A stretch of 64,000 nucleotides of DNA from Quercus robur (taxonomy: Eukaryota; Streptophyta; Magnoliopsida; Fagales; Fagaceae), in contig NC_065539.1 of assembly GCF_932294415.1 (NCBI RefSeq), forward strand, positions 51,727,501 to 51,791,500. The letters run 5' to 3'. Every line of letters begins with the position of its first letter. Within the stretch, counting starts at the first letter, position 1. Shown here piece by piece: positions 13,039 to 24,613 of this stretch. A model generated the notes under the pieces. That model worked only from the letters and a program-made list of their open reading frames with translations, ran no database searches and was not told where the DNA came from. Position numbers and translations under genes: made by a program.

Positions 13039-13899
13039 GTTTAACAAGATGTGTATGTATATATAATATATAATAATGACATAGAAAAATGTTGGGTTTT
13101 GAAGGCTTATGTGAAAAAATTGGAAAACGATGAAAAAAAAAATCAAAATCTTTCATTTTTTATTATTAATAATAATATATTTGAGCTTTAAAAAACGTAT
13201 ATAATAGAGTAAGAAAGAGTTTGCCAAAAATTCGAGAAATTATTATTTATATCGGGACCACATCTGACGAATGAGATGATGCTATCTATACAAATGTATA
13301 TGTGAGCTTTCTAATCAACACAAGGAATAAAAAATAAAACTTACTATATGATGTCACATTTGTATAAATTACAATATTTTATTGGTTGAGAAGTCAGGGA
13401 GGACCACGTTACCAGTCTACTTGGTGGACCTAATAATTTCTCTAAAAATTCAAAAGTTCAATTTATTTTTCATATAAATAGAATGAATTTAAGATGGAAT
13501 TTAAAATTTGTAATTGAATTTGGTGGATAGAATTATTTATTAGGGATTTTGAGTTTGGAAAAAAAAAAATTCCATCCAATCCATTGACATTCCTATATTC
13601 CTACATGCTTCCCCTAACTTAGATTACTATTGTTTTTCAAATAACCTAAAGCTTATTTTCTTAGAGGCATTACCAGAACTTGGATTCAAACTCTGTAACA
13701 ATTTGCTGTAGCAAGAAGCAAGTCTTCATTACAAATTTATAATTATTTTTAATATTAGTTTGATGTTGAGAGTAGATTTTTATTTTTAATGTGTGTGTTT
13801 TCTTTCCAGATTTGATCTACTAATCCATTTGATTTTTTATTTTATGAAAACATAATTTCATTATAATTTGATGGTGAAATGGATGCTAAAATTTAAAAT

Positions 13900-13903
<4 letters not shown>

Positions 13904-13934
<31 letters not shown>
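13904..13934. repeat. (TAA)n microsatellite
   Basis: About ten uninterrupted TAA/ATA units. A likely length polymorphism. Confidence 0.9.
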
Positions 13935-13938
<4 letters not shown>

Positions 13939-14653
13939 GGTATTCATTTGGTGAGGAAAAAAATAAAAAAACAAAAAAAAAACAGAGAAGAAAGGTAGTC
14001 ACTTGACATAATGTAAACATATACACTTTATGCAAAACAATGTATAAGACATGATGTGTGTATGCATGTTTTACAACTTATTACCAAATTTGTTATATAT
14101 GTAGGCTAACAAATATCTGTCTCTGTGGAATTGGAACTTAGGAAAGACATACTTGTAATCTACCAATGAAATTTTTTATTTTTTTGTAAGAGTAGAATAT
14201 TTTTTGTAGTTTTTTGCATTGGTTATGATTTTTTTATTTTATTTTAATATTGTTATATATATAAATAGAATGAATTTTCGATCTTATAAGTAAATTGTGT
14301 CTTAGCACTTACTACGTAGTAAAGTGAACAAAGCTAGTAATGGATCTTGAATTCAATCCTTATCAGTAGTAGTAGTAACTAGGAAGATACAAAAATATGG
14401 TTAGAGAAGATATAATAAATAATAATGCCATTTTTTTTCCTGGTAAGTATCAAATTTTGTTTTCATAGGTGAGAAATCATGTATTTATTATTATTCACAT
14501 AGTAATTATAAGACGAAGACATTGCTTGTACGATATGTGGAAACATTGGCATGCTTTTAAAAGCAAGAGCTCATATATGTGATCCCATTAGGAAGAGAAT
14601 ATGCTTCCAACGTCCAGAACAAGCAAGATGTCTCTTCCAAGAGAGAATAGCCT

Positions 14654-14696
14654 AATAGGTTCCTTGTTGTTTCTCAAAAAAAATAGGTTCCTTGTT
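14654..14696 (+). mobile_element. Ultrashort retroinsert (13 nt) with 15-bp target duplication
   Basis: AATAGGTTCCTTGTT occurs at 14654-14668 and again at 14682-14696. Between them is only GTTTCTCAAAAAA. A perfect 15-bp repeat around a tail ending in an A-run is the signature of target-primed reverse transcription with extreme 5' truncation. Confidence 0.75.
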
Positions 14697-15225
14697 CGCT
14701 ATTCTTATTCTTATCGGTTTTTTCAAGTCCACAAAAACAATCTTTCGAGGGAAAAGATTAGGACTTTAAAATTAGTCCATCCAAATCAAGTATTAAAAAT
14801 TAAAAATTAATTTCTAAATTTTTTTAAATATAAATCAATTTCGAGTTCATCATTGAATTATATTAAATGTCTAAGTTTGGTTCAAACGATCTCAAATTTA
14901 TTTACAAGATACTTGATTAATTTATTTTTTCACCATATATATATATATATATATTGTTTACTCTTTCACAATGTATACTAATACTTAATAATTAAATAAA
15001 TTATTTGAGTTAAATGATTTGCATATATGAACTTAAAAAAAATATCACATCTTTACTAAAAAAAATGAGATATTTATATTGTCAACAAATTACAAATATA
15101 ATTTTATATGCCATGAATTTATTTGCAAACTTATAGAATTCAATTTCAAATTTATATAAGCATATATATATTTTTATACATGTATATAGATAAATAAATA
15201 AAAAATTATAATTTATATACCTAGA

Positions 15226-15327
15226 AGCCTTATAGCTCATCTAACACTTTCTAATGTTTTCAACAAATATGTCTAGAGTTTAAATCTCCATTCTCTCAAC
15301 TATTCTATTATCCAAAAAAAAAAAAAA
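15226..15327 (+). mobile_element. Possible short SINE with A-tail
   Basis: TATAGCTCATCTAAC resembles an A box, AGAGTTTAAATCTCC a diverged B box, and the segment ends in about 13 A at 15315-15327. No target duplication was recognised. Confidence 0.4.
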
Positions 15328-16969
15328 TTCTTAACTTGTTTGCATTGACTTTTATAGTACACCCAAAACAAACTACTACAACAACATTAATAAATAGAGG
15401 GGTAATGCATACCTTTGGTATGAACACACCCCAAGTATGAATATATTGAAATCCCAAATAATTGGCAAAGTTCAAACTAAAATTGACAAGTCAACGTGCA
15501 AGTCAAGTTACAAAAACACATGGAAAATGTATAGAGATCGATTATGATTGATTCACTTGTCAAAAACAATGGACATAATTGCATGTCTTTATCAATGAGT
15601 TGTATTTTGTAAGTCATACATGAAGCAATATCACATGCTAGCTAAGACAGTCAAACATGAAGCAATCCCACATTCCCATAGACTTTTATTTCGCATCTCT
15701 CTATATAATACAGGACAAATGACCCTTTGAAATTGTCGTGTTTCATGGTCTCTCTAATACTTTATTGGCCCAATTATATTATCTTAAAGCTAAACACAAT
15801 GACATCAAGCTCATGCACCCTTTATCATCTCTGATGTCAGCCATTCAGTATTATATTATTTCATCAAAAAGGTTACACATGTTATCCAATATTTTTTATT
15901 GTTTCAAAGTGAGAAAAATATTATAAGTTTGCAACACGTAGATTAAAATATATACTGTAATTTATTGAAGACCTGGTTTGCAAGTCTGACCAGTTCAATT
16001 TATTGATATTTTCATTACCGTTATTAAAATAATTAAAGCAAGTTAGGTCCTATCACGTGAAGGATTAGTGACTAATCATGCACCAGGAAATATTTTATTG
16101 ATGTACAAAAGCTGCATGAATAAACAAAGGCCTCAATTTTAAGCATTTTCTTCTCTAAAGCCTGGTAACTTCAACCCCATAAAGCTTTGCTTTGGCATCT
16201 CAATTAGATGAGTAGATTTTACTCTTAATGTTCCAATTGGACTTAATTTCTGTACATAGTGGGGGAATCTTTGTTGAAAGTTGTTGGATCGTGAGTTGGG
16301 TTATTCCACTTTAAAACCAATTGATGGTTTGTTTTTAGAGTGGTTGTAAAGAGTTGAATTGTGATCCCTCAACAATCTTTCTCTCACAATGACACTCCCC
16401 CCAACAATCCCTCCCTTACAATGACATTCCTGTAACTCGAACTCATTACCTTGGCTTTGATATTATTTATTGAACCATGAGCTGTGCCATTTCACCTAAA
16501 AACCAATTAGTGATGAATAAGACATACTAAAATCTTTTATGGCATTTGACATCACGCCCTGCGAGCTTATTTTTAAAGTGATTGTAGGGAGTTGAATTGT
16601 GATCCCAACTAAAGTGAATGTTAGATATGGTGGTATAAAATTCAATCTATTTATTTTAAATGGATGGATAGGATTTTAGAATTTTATGGATGAAATTATC
16701 CTAAAAACTTTATAAAATCTTAATTCTTATATAGCAAATCAATCCACGAGTTGTCTTGCTCATTGTTCATGTATCTTCCACAAGATTCAAATGTGTGAAA
16801 TAATTTATATGATAAATTAACTACAATTTTGGGGACCTTTTTCTTGGATGGCAATCACAATTGTTATAAGAAAATTTTGTAGATTATGCAAGTCGATTGT
16901 TAATTTTCTTAATTTCTATTCTTCATGGGCCTGCGGCATATTGTGTAAACACATATTCTCTGTAACCAA
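15328..16969. other. Intergenic, nothing firmly recognised
   Basis: AT-rich. The segment 16262-16620 contains two similar blocks around AGTTGAATTGTGATCCC and looks like a decayed repeat, but no ends can be fixed. Confidence 0.5.
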
Positions 16970-18027
16970 GGTTCTCAAAATCGGGATCTTATGTAGGATC
17001 GTAGGAGGTAGGTGGGATTGTGGATCGTAAGATTCTACATATTTTCAGATTTAAAGCAAAAAATATATTGATAATGACTTTGTATGTTGAATAATCATAT
17101 AAGTTATGAATTCAATTATAAAAAAATTAAGATTTGCATCATATGATGTAATTTGCATGTCATACATCGCTACGTCTATACTAACGAAACAAATATATTT
17201 AAGTTTTGACCTAATGTATCTAAAAAGTTCAATAAATGTCTAATTAGCAACTAAATACCAAAATATTTATCAACACATATAGAAAATATTTTTCAAGTTT
17301 AAAACCCAAAATAAGTTAGAAAATGGAAACTGGCTAACTAAAATATGAAATCCAAAAGCAAGATGAATATTATGGTGAAATTAACATTTAATTATTCTCA
17401 TTCTAAGGCTCGTATAACCACCATCCTAAATTATCTATGTAGACATTGTATATTTGTATACTAGAACTGTAAAAGATATTAAGATACAACTTCACACTCA
17501 ACTATTCAATTTATACCACTTAGAAGCAATTACAGAGCATGCTAAAAAAAAGTCAATCAATCAATATATAAATACAAGCATAACAGATAAAATTATATAT
17601 AAAAAACATTTTAGTAATATTAGAACACAAATTAGTATATTGATCAAACAAATTTAATAACATTATAGCTTAAAAGGCAGCGAAACCAATATCAAATTCT
17701 TCATTTAGAAATGATGAAACATTTCTTCATTTTGAATACAAGTGAACTAGAAATTAGAAAACATTTACTTAGGTTAACATAATTTTATTAAAAAAAAGAA
17801 AAAAAGTCATACAATCACAACATGGAAAAATAAAAACCCTTGAAGATTTATCAAAACAAAAAATTTATCCCATTATAAAAAAAAAGGTAAAAAATTATGT
17901 TTTGGTAGGATTGGTGGGATCGATAGGATCCATCCTACTTACGATCCTAGTGCGATCTTAAACGTTTTGGTGAGGTGAGATCGTAAAATCGTGCAATCTT
18001 ATGATCTAAATCGCGATTTTGACAACC
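16970..18027. mobile_element. Terminal-inverted-repeat element, GGTTNTCAAAATCG family
   Basis: Left end GGTTCTCAAAATCGGGATCT; right end read inward GGTTGTCAAAATCGCGATTT. Both subterminal parts are rich in GGATCGTA/TACGATCC motifs. About 1.06 kb, AT-rich inside, no transposase frame. A partial relative lies at 58742-58897. The target duplication and superfamily are not resolved. Confidence 0.65.
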
Positions 18028-18556
18028 ACATCTATAACACTGTTCATTTGCTTTGTATCTTAGATGTTTTATTGTCAATTGTTGGTAATGGGTTTACAGT
18101 TGCAATCATTTATTAAAAGGAAATTTGGCGTGCGTCTTTTATGCATGCATTGGCTATTGGTAAGGTTAAAACTATTTTGTTTAAAATTTTTTAAAGGATC
18201 TGATTGTTTGTTTGGGGTAAAATTGGTTGAATTGACTTAATTTTATTTTTTAGTTTTGCTATTGGTAATTTTTATTGTTAGGCTAATTTTTTTGAGCTTG
18301 TTAATTTATTTATTTTAGATTTATACATTTTGTTATGGCCATTAAAAAGATTAATAATATTGTTATGGGGAACTAAGTGTAATTTTATTGAAGCAAATTG
18401 TTAAAATTAGTATATTAGTAAAAAAAAAAGTATTGTATTGTAGATTTGTATTAAAAAACAAAAAAAAATTGGCCCCCCAAGTCAAAGCATAGCTATGTCC
18501 CTACATGTTGCAGGTAGTATTGTATTGTAGATTGGTATTGTTTTTATTTTGTGAAT
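18028..18556. other. Intergenic left flank of the LINE
   Basis: AT-rich unique-looking sequence, nothing recognised. The LINE target duplication copy is at 18557-18569. Confidence 0.5.
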
Positions 18557-18742
18557 AAAAGTATATCCGATTCTAAGTTCTTGGACGCTAGAGCTTAGGG
18601 CTTCGCCCCTAGACTCGGCTCTGTAGTATTTGTGTTTCATTTCTCTTAGAGAAAGAAGTGGTTTCTTCCTTATAGTAACACTGTTACTAGTAGGCCTTGG
18701 GGGTCTTCCTTTTGTGGGGTGGGGAAACAGGTTAGATTAGGG

Positions 18743-20319
18743 ATGGAGGAGTTAACTTGCTGATGCGATAACTTGTCGCTATCAGTGAGGGAAGGACATA
18801 AAGTGATCTTGTCTAAGAAACGTCATGGGTCGGAGCATGTATTGGTAGTTAAGTTCTACACTAAGTGAGCTCTAAACATGGAGGTGGTGGCTCACACCTT
18901 CCATCCTCTTTGGAGAACAAAAGAGAGTTTCCATATTATGAATACAGGGAATAATCTTTTGCTTTTTGACTTTGATTTGGAAGTTGATGCCAAAAGGTCA
19001 TTCTTGGTGAACCATGGTTTTACGATAGGCATTTAGTAATCTTTCAGCGTTTTGATGGCAGCAAGGCTCTAAAAGACATTGAATTAAAGTTCTGTTGCTT
19101 TTGGATTCAAATACATGATATTCCATACAAGTTTATGTCAGAGGAGACCGCAAAGGAAATTGGCAAGACAATAGGGCCTCTCATTAATCCACGCGATGCT
19201 TCTAAATGGAAGGGAGGGACGTTCTTACGCGTCAGAGTGAGGATTGATACCACTCGTCCTCTCCGTCACGGAAGGAGAGTTACCTTTGAGGAGGGACTAG
19301 AATGGTGGGTCTCCTTTCAGTATGAAAGACTCCCCAACATTTGTTTTTGGTGTGGAATGTTCTTGCACGATGATAAGGAGTGCAACATCTAGTTAAAAAG
19401 TAAAGGCTCTCTCACTGTGGATCAACAATAGTTTGGGCACTAGATTAGAGCAAATCCATTTGGCTCGAGTAGAAGATAGACCATTGAAGTGAAAGGTTTT
19501 GATTCAAGTAATGTAGAGAAACGCGCATCACAATCAAGACCATGAAGGGAGGTGGAGCAGCAAAGGAGTAGTGGCCTTGAATATCCTTTACTAACTTACG
19601 ATGGAGGAAGGAACGGTGGTGGAATGGAAAACCAGTTAGTGATGGAGGCGGCGAAAAACTTTGACCAAACCCAAACAGCTTCACAAGCGGAGTCCGTGAT
19701 TAGGGGGATTTCAAATGCAAACAATAAGACAACAGATTTTGAGGCAGTTATTGAGGAGATAGATAAGGACCTATTAGACATGCAACCAAGCTCAAATCCC
19801 ACTGTTGCGGAGATAGTACGTGAGATTAAAGGAAGATCTTCAGAGGAGAATAAACATGGGAATCCAGCATACATGGGGGAGGATTTTGAGGAACATTTAA
19901 ATGCTCAGATAACTCAGGTTTTAGGGAGTCAAAATAAGGATGCTGAATTGATGGGATTCACGATAAGATGGAAGGCAACTGACAAAATTGGAAAGGGTGC
20001 CAAATCAGGGAAAGGCAGACCTTCAAAAGTTTTGGGTAAGAAAGGAAAGAAGGTTATTGGGCCCGTAGCACAAAAGGAAATTAAAAAGGGTCAGTGGTCT
20101 AGATTGACTAATAGGCCTAAAATAGATGTAATGGAGGAAGTCCAGAATATAGGGGATGGCCCAAAACGTAAGACAAGTGAGAAAATGGACCAAGGGGAAG
20201 TAAACATAGATAGGGAGAAAAAACTAAAGGTGGAGAAGGAAACAAAAAAGTTAAGTGCGTTGTTTGCTACACATTTAGGATTGGCGGAGGTTGCTAAGCA
20301 ACCCCACTGGGAGCAATGA
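18743..20319 (+). pseudogene. LINE ORF1 (DUF4283 plus CCHC zinc knuckle), broken
   Basis: Begins ATG at 18743 (MEELTC, then TGA). It continues through a conserved N-terminal domain (LWRTKESFHIMNTGNNLLLF region, about 18906-18966), a frameshift near 18991 and then VILGEPWFYDRHLVIFQRFDG in the next frame. A region around RVRVRIDTTRPLRHG ends in a zinc knuckle, CFWCGMFLHDDKEC (about 19345-19386), with C-x2-C-x4-H-x4-C spacing. After a further stop, a basic Lys-rich tail runs to TGA at 20317-20319. ORF1 proteins of this family bind LINE RNA. The stop TGA overlaps the ORF2 ATG by 4 nt (ATGA). Confidence 0.9.
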
Positions 20320-21336
20320 GTCTCCTTAGCTAGAACTGTTGAGGGCTTAGGAACCCTCAGACAGTAAATACCTTAGAAAAGGCTATTAGGATAGAAGATC
20401 CCACTATAGTTTTCTTGATGGAAACAAAGTCAAATGTGGAATGGATGAAAATAGTATGTAATCAGTGTGGTTTTAAGAAAAGTTTTGTAGTCCCTAATGT
20501 GGGCCTCAGTGGTGGATTGGCTTTGTTTTGGAAGAGTGATATCAAAATTGAGATGCATAAATCCTCCCTGTCTCATATTGATGAGTTGTAGAGAGGGGGT
20601 GACAGATTTGGTCCTTGGCACCTTACGGGCTTTTATGGAAACTCAGATACTTCTTTGCGAATAAATTCATGGAATTTACTTAAGGAATTAAGCACTGTTT
20701 CTCAGCTACCTTAGACAGATGTGTGTGATTTCAATGAGATAACTTGCTCTATGGAAAAGGAATGAGGAGCACCAAGGCCGAACCATCAGATGGCCCGGTT
20801 TAATAATGCTATTAACTTTTGTGGCTTAAGAGAAGTGGGCTTTGTTGGGTCTAAGTTCACGTGGTTGTATCAGAAGAGGGATGGGACCTAAATACGTGAA
20901 AGACAAGATAGGGCTCTAGCGACCTAGGAGTGGTTCTTGCTATTCCCTGCGGCAAGGTTGTTCCATAAGTCCTCTGTATCTGATCGCAGTCCACTGCTCT
21001 TACATTTTTTGAACAAACCTAAGAAGGGGAAGAAAAAGAAGTTGTTCCGTTTCGAGTCTATGTGGTTCGGTGATGCAAGATGTGAGTAGGTGGTCTTAGA
21101 GGCATAGAGTGAAGGTCTGTCTTCTACTTCAAATTTCTTGATTGTGTGGTGTCTGGAATAGTGTAGAACGAAACTAGAAGCTTGGAATAAGACCGAATTT
21201 GGGCATGTAGGGGTGAAAATTGCCCAACTACAGAAACATCTAGAACTAGGTTGCACCGACACGCCATTTTTGGCGCTGTGTCGGTGTCTGACACCGGAAT
21301 GGGGACGATGCGCCAGATTCCGGTGTCCGGCGGTGT

Positions 21337-21374
<38 letters not shown>

Positions 21375-21742
21375 CGCTTCTTAGACGCGGCTCTGACACG
21401 GCGCCGACGCGGTTCTGACACACCAGCAGTAAAAAAAAAAAAAAAAAAAAAATCACAGATTTTGACAGGTGGACTTATCAATACTGTTGATTCTGTGATA
21501 ACCCTAAAACAGTAAAGCATGTTTAGAGTCTGAAAATTGAAAGTTGAAACCACACATCTCAACTCTCAAGTTCTTCTCAACAGTCAACCCACCCTCCCTT
21601 TGTCGCTGCTGCTGCCCTTTGTCCCTCACCGGAGTTAGATCGGGCTGATTGGCGAGCTCCGACATCGACGCCGTGCCTTCTATCCCTTCCGATCTCTATC
21701 TCTATCGGCGCGAACAACAGGTCCGATTCTCTTCTCTGTTCT

Positions 21743-21773
<31 letters not shown>

Positions 21774-22013
21774 CCAGATGTTAATTTTGGTGAATGGGTG
21801 GGTGTACTATTACTCACTTATTTATAACGCGTTTTTTTTTTTTTAACTGCTATTGTGGCCTGTGGGTGCCCTCTGTCGTGCCCTTTGTCCTTTTTTTTTA
21901 TTATTATTTTTTTTATATTAGTTATAACTTATAATTTATAAATTTGTTTTTGTGTGTCCTGCTATAGTTTTATTTATTTATTGAAGTTAAATATTGTAGG
22001 TAATTTTACTAAA

Positions 22014-24299
22014 ATGAATACTGAAAATGAAAGTGAGAAATCATCAGCTGAGACAGCTGCTGCTCCTCTATGGAAATATGTTACTAGGTTAGAAAAAGCA
22101 AGTGTTGGTGGTGAGAATGTTTCTTTCAAATGTAACTATTATGAAAAAACTTTCAAGGGGTCTTATTCAAGGGTGAAGTCACACTTGTTAAAATTGCCTA
22201 AGTTTGGAATACAAGCATGTGCCAAGGTTGGAGATGAGTATCAGAATGAAATGCAGAAATTAGAAGATGTGTTTGAGGAATCTTCGCGTAAATTGAAGAA
22301 GCCTAAGCTAGTGTCTTTACCAACTGATTCTCCTACTAGTCATAATTTGGGCAGTAGGGAGAGTAGTACAGCTACAAGTCATCCATTTTTTCCAAAAAAA
22401 AAAAAGGGGTTGGGATTTCTCCTTTGGATAGGGCTTTTAACAATCAATGTTGAGAGCAATTAGATTCTCTTATTGCTAGGACATTTTATTCTACTGGTTT
22501 ACCCTTTCACTTTGCTAAGAACCCGTATTGGATTGAGATGATCAAGTTTGCAGCTAATAATAATTTAGTGGGCTATATTCCTCTAGGTTACAATAAATTA
22601 AGAACAACTCTGTTGCAAAAAGAAAGGGCACATATTGAGAAGTTGTTGAGGTCAATTAAAGACACTTGGAAAGAAAAGTGTTTAAGCATTGTAAGTGATA
22701 GGTGGACAGATGTACAAAAAAGGCCACTTATCAATTTTATGGCTACATCACAGAAAGGGCCAATTTTTATCAAATCCATTGATGGTACCAAAGAGTACAA
22801 AGACAAGCACTTCATTGCTGACTTGTTTCTAAAGGTCATTGGTGAGGTTGGGCATCAACATGTTGTCCAAATTATTATTGATAATGCATCTATTATGAAG
22901 GCTGCAGGATCTATTGTTGAAGCTGAATATCCTCATATATTTTGGTCACCTTGTGTTGTGCATACTCTCAATTTGGCTTTGAAGAATATATGTACACCTA
23001 AGTACTCTTTGCAGAATGAGGTTGCATATAATGAATGTAACTGGATTGCACAAGTTTCAGATGAGGCAACTTTCATTCATATTTTCATCACAAATCATTC
23101 TATGAAATTAGCAATTTTTAATTCATATTCCCCTTTGAAGTTACTTGCTGTTGCTAAAACACGATTTGCTTCAATAATCATCATGCTTAAAAGATTGTTT
23201 CAAGTAAAACAAAATCTTCGAAATATGGTCGTTAGTAAGGAATGGATGTCATATAGAGAAGATGATGTAGGAAAAGCTCAAACTGTGAGGGATTATGTTT
23301 TGAATGATTTGTGATGGGACAAGGTTGCATATATTTTGAGATTCATAGAACCTATTTATGAGATGCTTTGAGTGGCTGACATAGATGTACCTATTCTCCA
23401 TAAGGTGTATGAAATGTGGGATTCCATGATAGAAAATGTGAAGAAAGAAATATACCAACATGAAGGCAAGGAAGACTATGAGGAGTCTCCATTCTATGAT
23501 GTGGTATATAATATACTCATTGAATGGTGGACTAAAAATTGCACACCACTTCATTGCCTAGCCCACTCCTTGAATCTGAAGTAATTTTTCTATCTCTTTA
23601 ATCTTTTCGTTTATATTCTTTAGGCATTTCCAAACAAATAAACTAAACTCATTAGTTGTACTTATTTATTTGCTTTTAACTAGGTATTATACTAGTAAAT
23701 GGATTGAGGAAGTCAGAGGTCATGTTGCGCCACATAAGGATGCTAAAATTTCAGTGGAGAGAAACAAGTGCCTCAAAAGGATCTTTCCTGATCCTGATGA
23801 TAGGCAGAATGTTAATGTGGAGTTTGGTTTGTTTTCAGCATTTAAGACTTATGATGAGGATAACATGGAGGATAGGTGGAACTACGATCCAATGCTTTGG
23901 TGGTCAACTTATGGGTCTACTTTACCACTACTTCAAACTTTAGCTCTAAAGCTTCTTGAACAACCTTGCTCATCATCATGTGCTGAGAGGAATTGGAGTA
24001 CATATGGCTTCATCCATTGTATGAGGAGGAATAGAATTACTCCTAAACGTGCTGAAGATTTAGTGTTTGTTCATTCTAATCTTCGACTTCTTTCAAGGAG
24101 GAGGCCCGAGTACACTACAAGAGAATCTAAGAAGTGGGACATTGGTGGAGATAATTGGGACGAACCATTTGGAGGACCTGGGTTGCTTGAGATTGCTTAT
24201 CTCACACTAGATGAGCCAGATATGGAGACAAGTATTGTTGAGAATAATGACTATGTTGATGACGATGATGTTGTTGACGATGATGTTGTTGTTCTGTGA
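22014..24299 (+). pseudogene. hAT transposase (BED finger, DUF659, hAT dimerisation domain), broken
   Basis: ATG at 22014. N-terminal BED-like finger: FKCNYYEKTFKGSYSRVKSH keeps one Cys, but the second of the CxxC pair is Tyr. A frameshift lies in the A-run at 22395-22405. Then come a TGA (22451-22453), a DUF659/RNase-H-like core (SIVSDRWTDVQKRPLINFMA, then IIIDNASIMKAAG), two further stops near 23312 and 23369-23371, and an intron 23581-23683 (AA|GTAATT...CTAG). The last exon is the hAT dimerisation domain (SSSCAERNWSTYGFIHCMRR to HSNLRLL) followed by an acidic Asp-rich tail. Upstream, AACAACAG|GTCCG near 21720 and TTGTAG|GT near 21999 suggest a leader intron. Confidence 0.88.
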
Positions 24300-24533
24300 T
24301 AATCTTGAAAGTTTAAAACTTGTTATCCTTTTATGTTTTTAGTTTGATGTTGAACTTGTTATCCTTTTATGGTTTGTACTCTAAACATTTTATGTGTATT
24401 ATTGTACTACTTTGGGTGTTAGTTTACTTATTTATAATTCTTACATAATTTGAATTCTAGACATAAATGTATTTTATGTCTAAAAATATTAAAAAATGTG
24501 CCTAAATATAAAATTTAATTAATTATTTAACCG

Positions 24534-24613
24534 CCGTGTCGCCGCCGTGTCACCACCGTGTCATGTCCTTATTTTTCAAAAATTGTCGTATCCCCGTGTC
24601 TGTGTTCGTGTCC
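24534..24613. repeat. Subterminal GTGTC repeats of the hAT element (right end)
   Basis: CCGTGTC recurs in quick succession (GCCGTGTC, GCCGTGTC, ACCGTGTC), with further GTGTC copies to the terminus. The left end has the same word in both orientations. Likely transposase-binding array by analogy with other hAT elements. Confidence 0.7.

Larger units (their letters stand above)
12301..15225. other. Intergenic, simple repeats only
   Basis: Very AT-rich. Holds a T-run (12549-12575), (AT)n at about 13009-13032, (TAA)n at about 13904-13934 and (AT)n near 14938-14953. A 13-nt retroinsert at 14669 is listed separately. No supported gene. Confidence 0.6.

Noticed and set aside
20924-21562. 212-residue minus-strand frame
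   Set aside because: It crosses the LINE/hAT border and homopolymer runs. It is the antisense shadow of LINE ORF2 and the hAT end.
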